Origin: JAKQIM01 sp964633225
GTDB lineage: Bacteria > Chloroflexota > Anaerolineae > Anaerolineales > UBA4823
Length of the DNA stretch: 8,226 nucleotides
Assembly: GCA_964633225.1 (NCBI GenBank)
Contig: CAZWFQ010000119.1
Span: 1 to 8,226, forward strand
Reading direction: 5' to 3'
Positions within the stretch are counted from its first letter, which is position 1, and each line of letters opens with the position of its first letter. The translations under genes and the position numbers were made by a program. The notes under the pieces were generated by a model. It was not told the DNA's origin. It did no database searches and worked only from the letters and a program-made list of their open reading frames with translations. Of this stretch, positions 6,901-8,226 are shown one piece after another.

Positions 6901-7264
6901 AAATACTTTCGGTTAAATACCGGTATTTTACCGGGGCGGTCCATATCTTGCTGTAGCTGCCAGGCGTGGTCTGGCGCTTTGTGCGATGGTGATCAGGTAC
7001 TTCATGACTTTTTTCCAAACGCATGAATTGCCGCCCACACCACAGCTCCGAGAACGCCCAACTTGCTGTAGGGCGAATCAAGCCCAATAAGAGTTTGAGC
7101 GTGGTAGTTTTGCCAGCACCATTCGGCCCCAGAAGGGCGAAGATGGAATGCCGAGCGACCTTTAAATCCAAGGATTTGAGCGCATGCACTGAACCATAGG
7201 ATTTGTTCAGCCCGGCAGTTTCGACCACCAAAGAAGATGGGATCGAGAGAGGCTGCATGCTCAT
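6896..7264 (-). pseudogene. Broken ABC transporter ATPase (N-terminal fragment)
   Basis: The first 68 residues are a good ABC ATPase N terminus: VVETAGLNKSYGSVHALKSLDL with the A-loop tyrosine at 23, then FALLGPNGAGKTTTLKLLLGLIRPTA with Walker A GPNGAGKTT at 46-54. Normal proteins of this family have 230-310 residues. After codon 68, near 7061-7063, the frame loses all similarity. The next frame continues as LGVLGAVVW, the usual VLG segment, which shows a frameshift. The third frame then gives MRLEK and VMKYL, weakly like the following family segment. The Q-loop, signature LSGGQ and Walker B are absent. The rest of the open frame to its stop at 6896 is unlike any ABC protein. This is a decayed 5' remnant, or possibly a short expressed fragment. 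It keeps an extended -10 just before the ATG. Its permease partner is not in the window. Confidence 0.75.
6910..6933. promoter_or_regulatory. 24-bp near-perfect palindrome, candidate operator of the LuxR gene
   Basis: Eleven of twelve base pairs match in the inverted repeat centred between 6921 and 6922; the inner 14 bases AAATACCGGTATTT are perfect and the outer bases are CGGT and AACCG. The centre lies about 33 bp before the presumed transcription start, over the missing -35 element. Size and symmetry fit a dimeric regulator site. The protein that binds is unknown; autoregulation by the LuxR protein is possible. It lies in the tail of the decayed ABC ATPase frame. Confidence 0.6.
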
Positions 7265-7270
7265 AAGCTA

Positions 7271-7279
7271 ATTGTAACA
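7271..7279 (-). promoter_or_regulatory. Extended -10 upstream of the ABC ATPase remnant
   Basis: TGTTACAAT combines a TGn extension with TACAAT (5 of 6 matches) and ends 6 nt before the ATG at 7264. No Shine-Dalgarno is visible, so this too has leaderless spacing. No good -35 is seen, as is usual with extended -10 promoters. Confidence 0.4.
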
Positions 7280-7284
7280 TCAGA

Positions 7285-7448
7285 GGAGCCCCCCCAAAAA
7301 AACATGCCATTGATATCGGCCTACTCTCAACAAGCGCGGGAAACCCGTGCCGGAGCAGAGAGAACCTATTATAATAATCAAAAATCAACCAATGATCGAG
7401 TTCAGAGTAACCGATGCCCAAAACTTGCCTTTCGAGGATAACCCATGA
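7285..7448 (+). pseudogene. Decayed SAM-dependent methyltransferase fragment
   Basis: Three consecutive motifs of class I methyltransferases (Methyltransf_11 type) appear on the plus strand, each in a different frame. HAIDI at 7303-7317 fits the strand carrying the acidic ribose-binding residue after motif I. AYSQQARETRAGAER at 7319-7363 fits the helix after it. IEFRVTDAQNLPFEDN at 7395-7442 fits motif II (the D-A-x-x-LPF-x-D signature). A stop follows at 7446-7448. The AIDI-to-DA distance is about 35 codons, somewhat longer than the roughly 27 usual for the family. The glycine-rich motif I is missing; C7 and A7 homopolymer runs at 7289-7302 are plausible slippage points. The order and type of motifs are hard to explain by chance, but the identity rests on short peptides, so confidence is moderate. 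Confidence 0.45.
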
Positions 7449-7596
7449 CTTTGACTGGCCGGCATTGGTCCCCCAGAGATACCCTCGCCATCAAACCATT
7501 CCTGCGCCACATTGATAACCGGTTAACACAAGGGTGAGCGCAGGGATTAAAGGAGAAACGGAAATAATCAACGTTCAGCCAAGGGAAAAGGCTGGT
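7449..7596. other. Leader region of the ABC exporter gene
   Basis: No certain gene is present. A 30-codon frame (7445-7537) begins ATGACTTTGACT with GAGG 7 nt upstream, but its peptide is not recognisable. A perfect 10-bp palindrome TAACCGGTTA lies at 7516-7525 and shares the ACCGGT core with the palindrome at 6910-6933. AAAGGAG at 7549-7555 is a strong ribosome-binding sequence with no ATG, GTG or TTG at normal distance; an ATA at 7564 is in frame with the exporter. No promoter with both hexamers was found on the plus strand. Confidence 0.3.
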
Positions 7597-8226
7597 ATGC
7601 CATCTGTCATTGATTTACCCCTGCGGCGCTACACAGTGCTGGACAGCGTAGGCATTGCGTTTCGCTGCGCACCCATCGCCACTTTCGTTTACGGCTTCTT
7701 CGATCTTGCCTGGGCTGCACTGACCCCTGTCACAACGCTTGTCGCTGCCCGTCTCATCGACGCCGTTGTGCGTACGGTGCGCGACGGCGCTCCGGTAGAT
7801 GAAGTTTATCGCTACCTGACGCTGCTGGCGGGCCTCACCGCCTTCGGCTGGCTGCGGTCAGCGCTGCACAACCTGGCCGACCTGCGCCTGACGTTGGCAC
7901 TGCGCGCCCGCTACCGCACCGCGTTGACCGGGAAACGCACCCGTCTGGAATACGCCCTGCTCGAACAACCCGACACCTGGGATTTGATCCAACGGGTAGC
8001 TGCCAACCCCGAGGGCGGGCGGCTCAAGGAGACGTACTACCACCTGGTGGATCTTGCCGCATTTGTTCTGAAGGTCGCCGGGCTGCTTGCGCTGCTGGCT
8101 TCGGTGGTGTGGTGGGCGCCGCTGGTGGTCTTTGCTGTGGGCGGTTTCGCCCTCGTTCTCGGCGTGCGCGGCGGCAAAGCGCTTTACCAGGCCGAGCGCC
8201 AGGTGGCCGAACACGACCGGCGGCTG
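7597..8226 (+). CDS. ABC exporter, N-terminal membrane domain (partial, runs off the window)
   Basis: The first 210 residues of a fused permease/ATPase ABC exporter, open at the right edge with no stop, so the nucleotide-binding domain lies outside. Hydrophobic segments at about 24-52, 72-92 and 151-192 fit the type I exporter fold. Residues 117-139 (LEYALLEQPDTWDLIQRV then AANPE) match the conserved coupling-helix region of this group, as does AERQVAEHDRRL at the end. These proteins usually have 580-620 residues and work as dimers in the inner membrane, exporting lipids, drugs or peptides; the substrate is unknown. The ATG at 7597 has AAAAGG ending 5 nt upstream and starts PSVIDLPLRRY, a normal beginning. 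A GTG at 7534 would extend the frame by 21 codons. It is the only intact plus-strand gene, divergent from the ABC ATPase remnant. Confidence 0.88.
   Translation, partial: MPSVIDLPLRRYTVLDSVGIAFRCAPIATFVYGFFDLAWAALTPVTTLVAARLIDAVVRTVRDGAPVDEVYRYLTLLAGLTAFGWLRSALHNLADLRLTLALRARYRTALTGKRTRLEYALLEQPDTWDLIQRVAANPEGGRLKETYYHLVDLAAFVLKVAGLLALLASVVWWAPLVVFAVGGFALVLGVRGGKALYQAERQVAEHDRRL

Noticed and set aside
7367..7375. TATTATAAT as a -10 element for the plus-strand exporter
   Set aside because: No -35-like hexamer lies 16-18 nt upstream, it is over 220 nt from the ATG, and it falls inside the apparent methyltransferase remnant.
7002..7421. 139-codon minus-strand frame across the ABC remnant
   Set aside because: Only its short LGVLGAVVW stretch is informative, as the frameshifted continuation of the ABC ATPase; the rest is an alternate frame of the remnant and intergenic DNA.
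7858..8214. 118-codon minus-strand frame near the right end
   Set aside because: It is the shadow of the ABC exporter, whose plus-strand frame has membrane segments and family motifs.

Overview
This looks like chromosomal DNA from a Chloroflexota bacterium, probably Anaerolineae-like. That is an inference from gene content: a 900-residue MalT-type LuxR regulator beginning ATKLYIPLPRPQ, a small acidic protein paired with a medium-chain dehydrogenase, and moderately high GC. No rRNA, tRNA, CRISPR array or insertion sequence was recognised. Every intact gene from 28 to 6888 is on the minus strand. The only intact plus-strand gene is an ABC exporter that starts at 7597 and runs off the right end.

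Layout, read in the minus direction. (1) 7264-6896: the N-terminal quarter of an ABC ATPase, broken by frameshift just after Walker A. (2) 6888-4186: a MalT/LuxR-type ATP-dependent regulator. A near-perfect 24-bp inverted repeat sits where its -35 element should be, and a consensus TATAAT lies exactly 6 nt before its ATG. (3) 4112-2559: a three-gene operon (70-residue unknown protein, zinc-free medium-chain dehydrogenase/reductase (MDR), DUF6326-like membrane protein) closed by a clear rho-independent terminator. (4) 2381-28: a four-gene, tightly overlapping operon (DUF2178-like membrane protein, XRE regulator, a second MDR, an NmrA-like NAD(P)-binding protein). It has a near-consensus sigma-70-type promoter embedded in repeated ATACA motifs.

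The two operons look like parallel small redox modules. Each pairs a quinone-oxidoreductase-type MDR with a four-helix membrane protein, and each has a plausible regulator: an XRE protein encoded inside one operon and the LuxR/MalT protein directly upstream of the other. A signalling or detoxification role fits but is not shown.

The segment 7265-7596 is not empty. It holds a likely decayed class I SAM-dependent methyltransferase on the plus strand (three matching motifs in three frames), next to the broken ABC ATPase on the other strand. The main unusual signals are three minus-strand genes with a -10 hexamer 6-7 nt from the ATG and no Shine-Dalgarno (apparent leaderless transcripts), the 24-bp palindrome, and the decayed genes between the regulator and the exporter. 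I did not find a convincing wholly new system.
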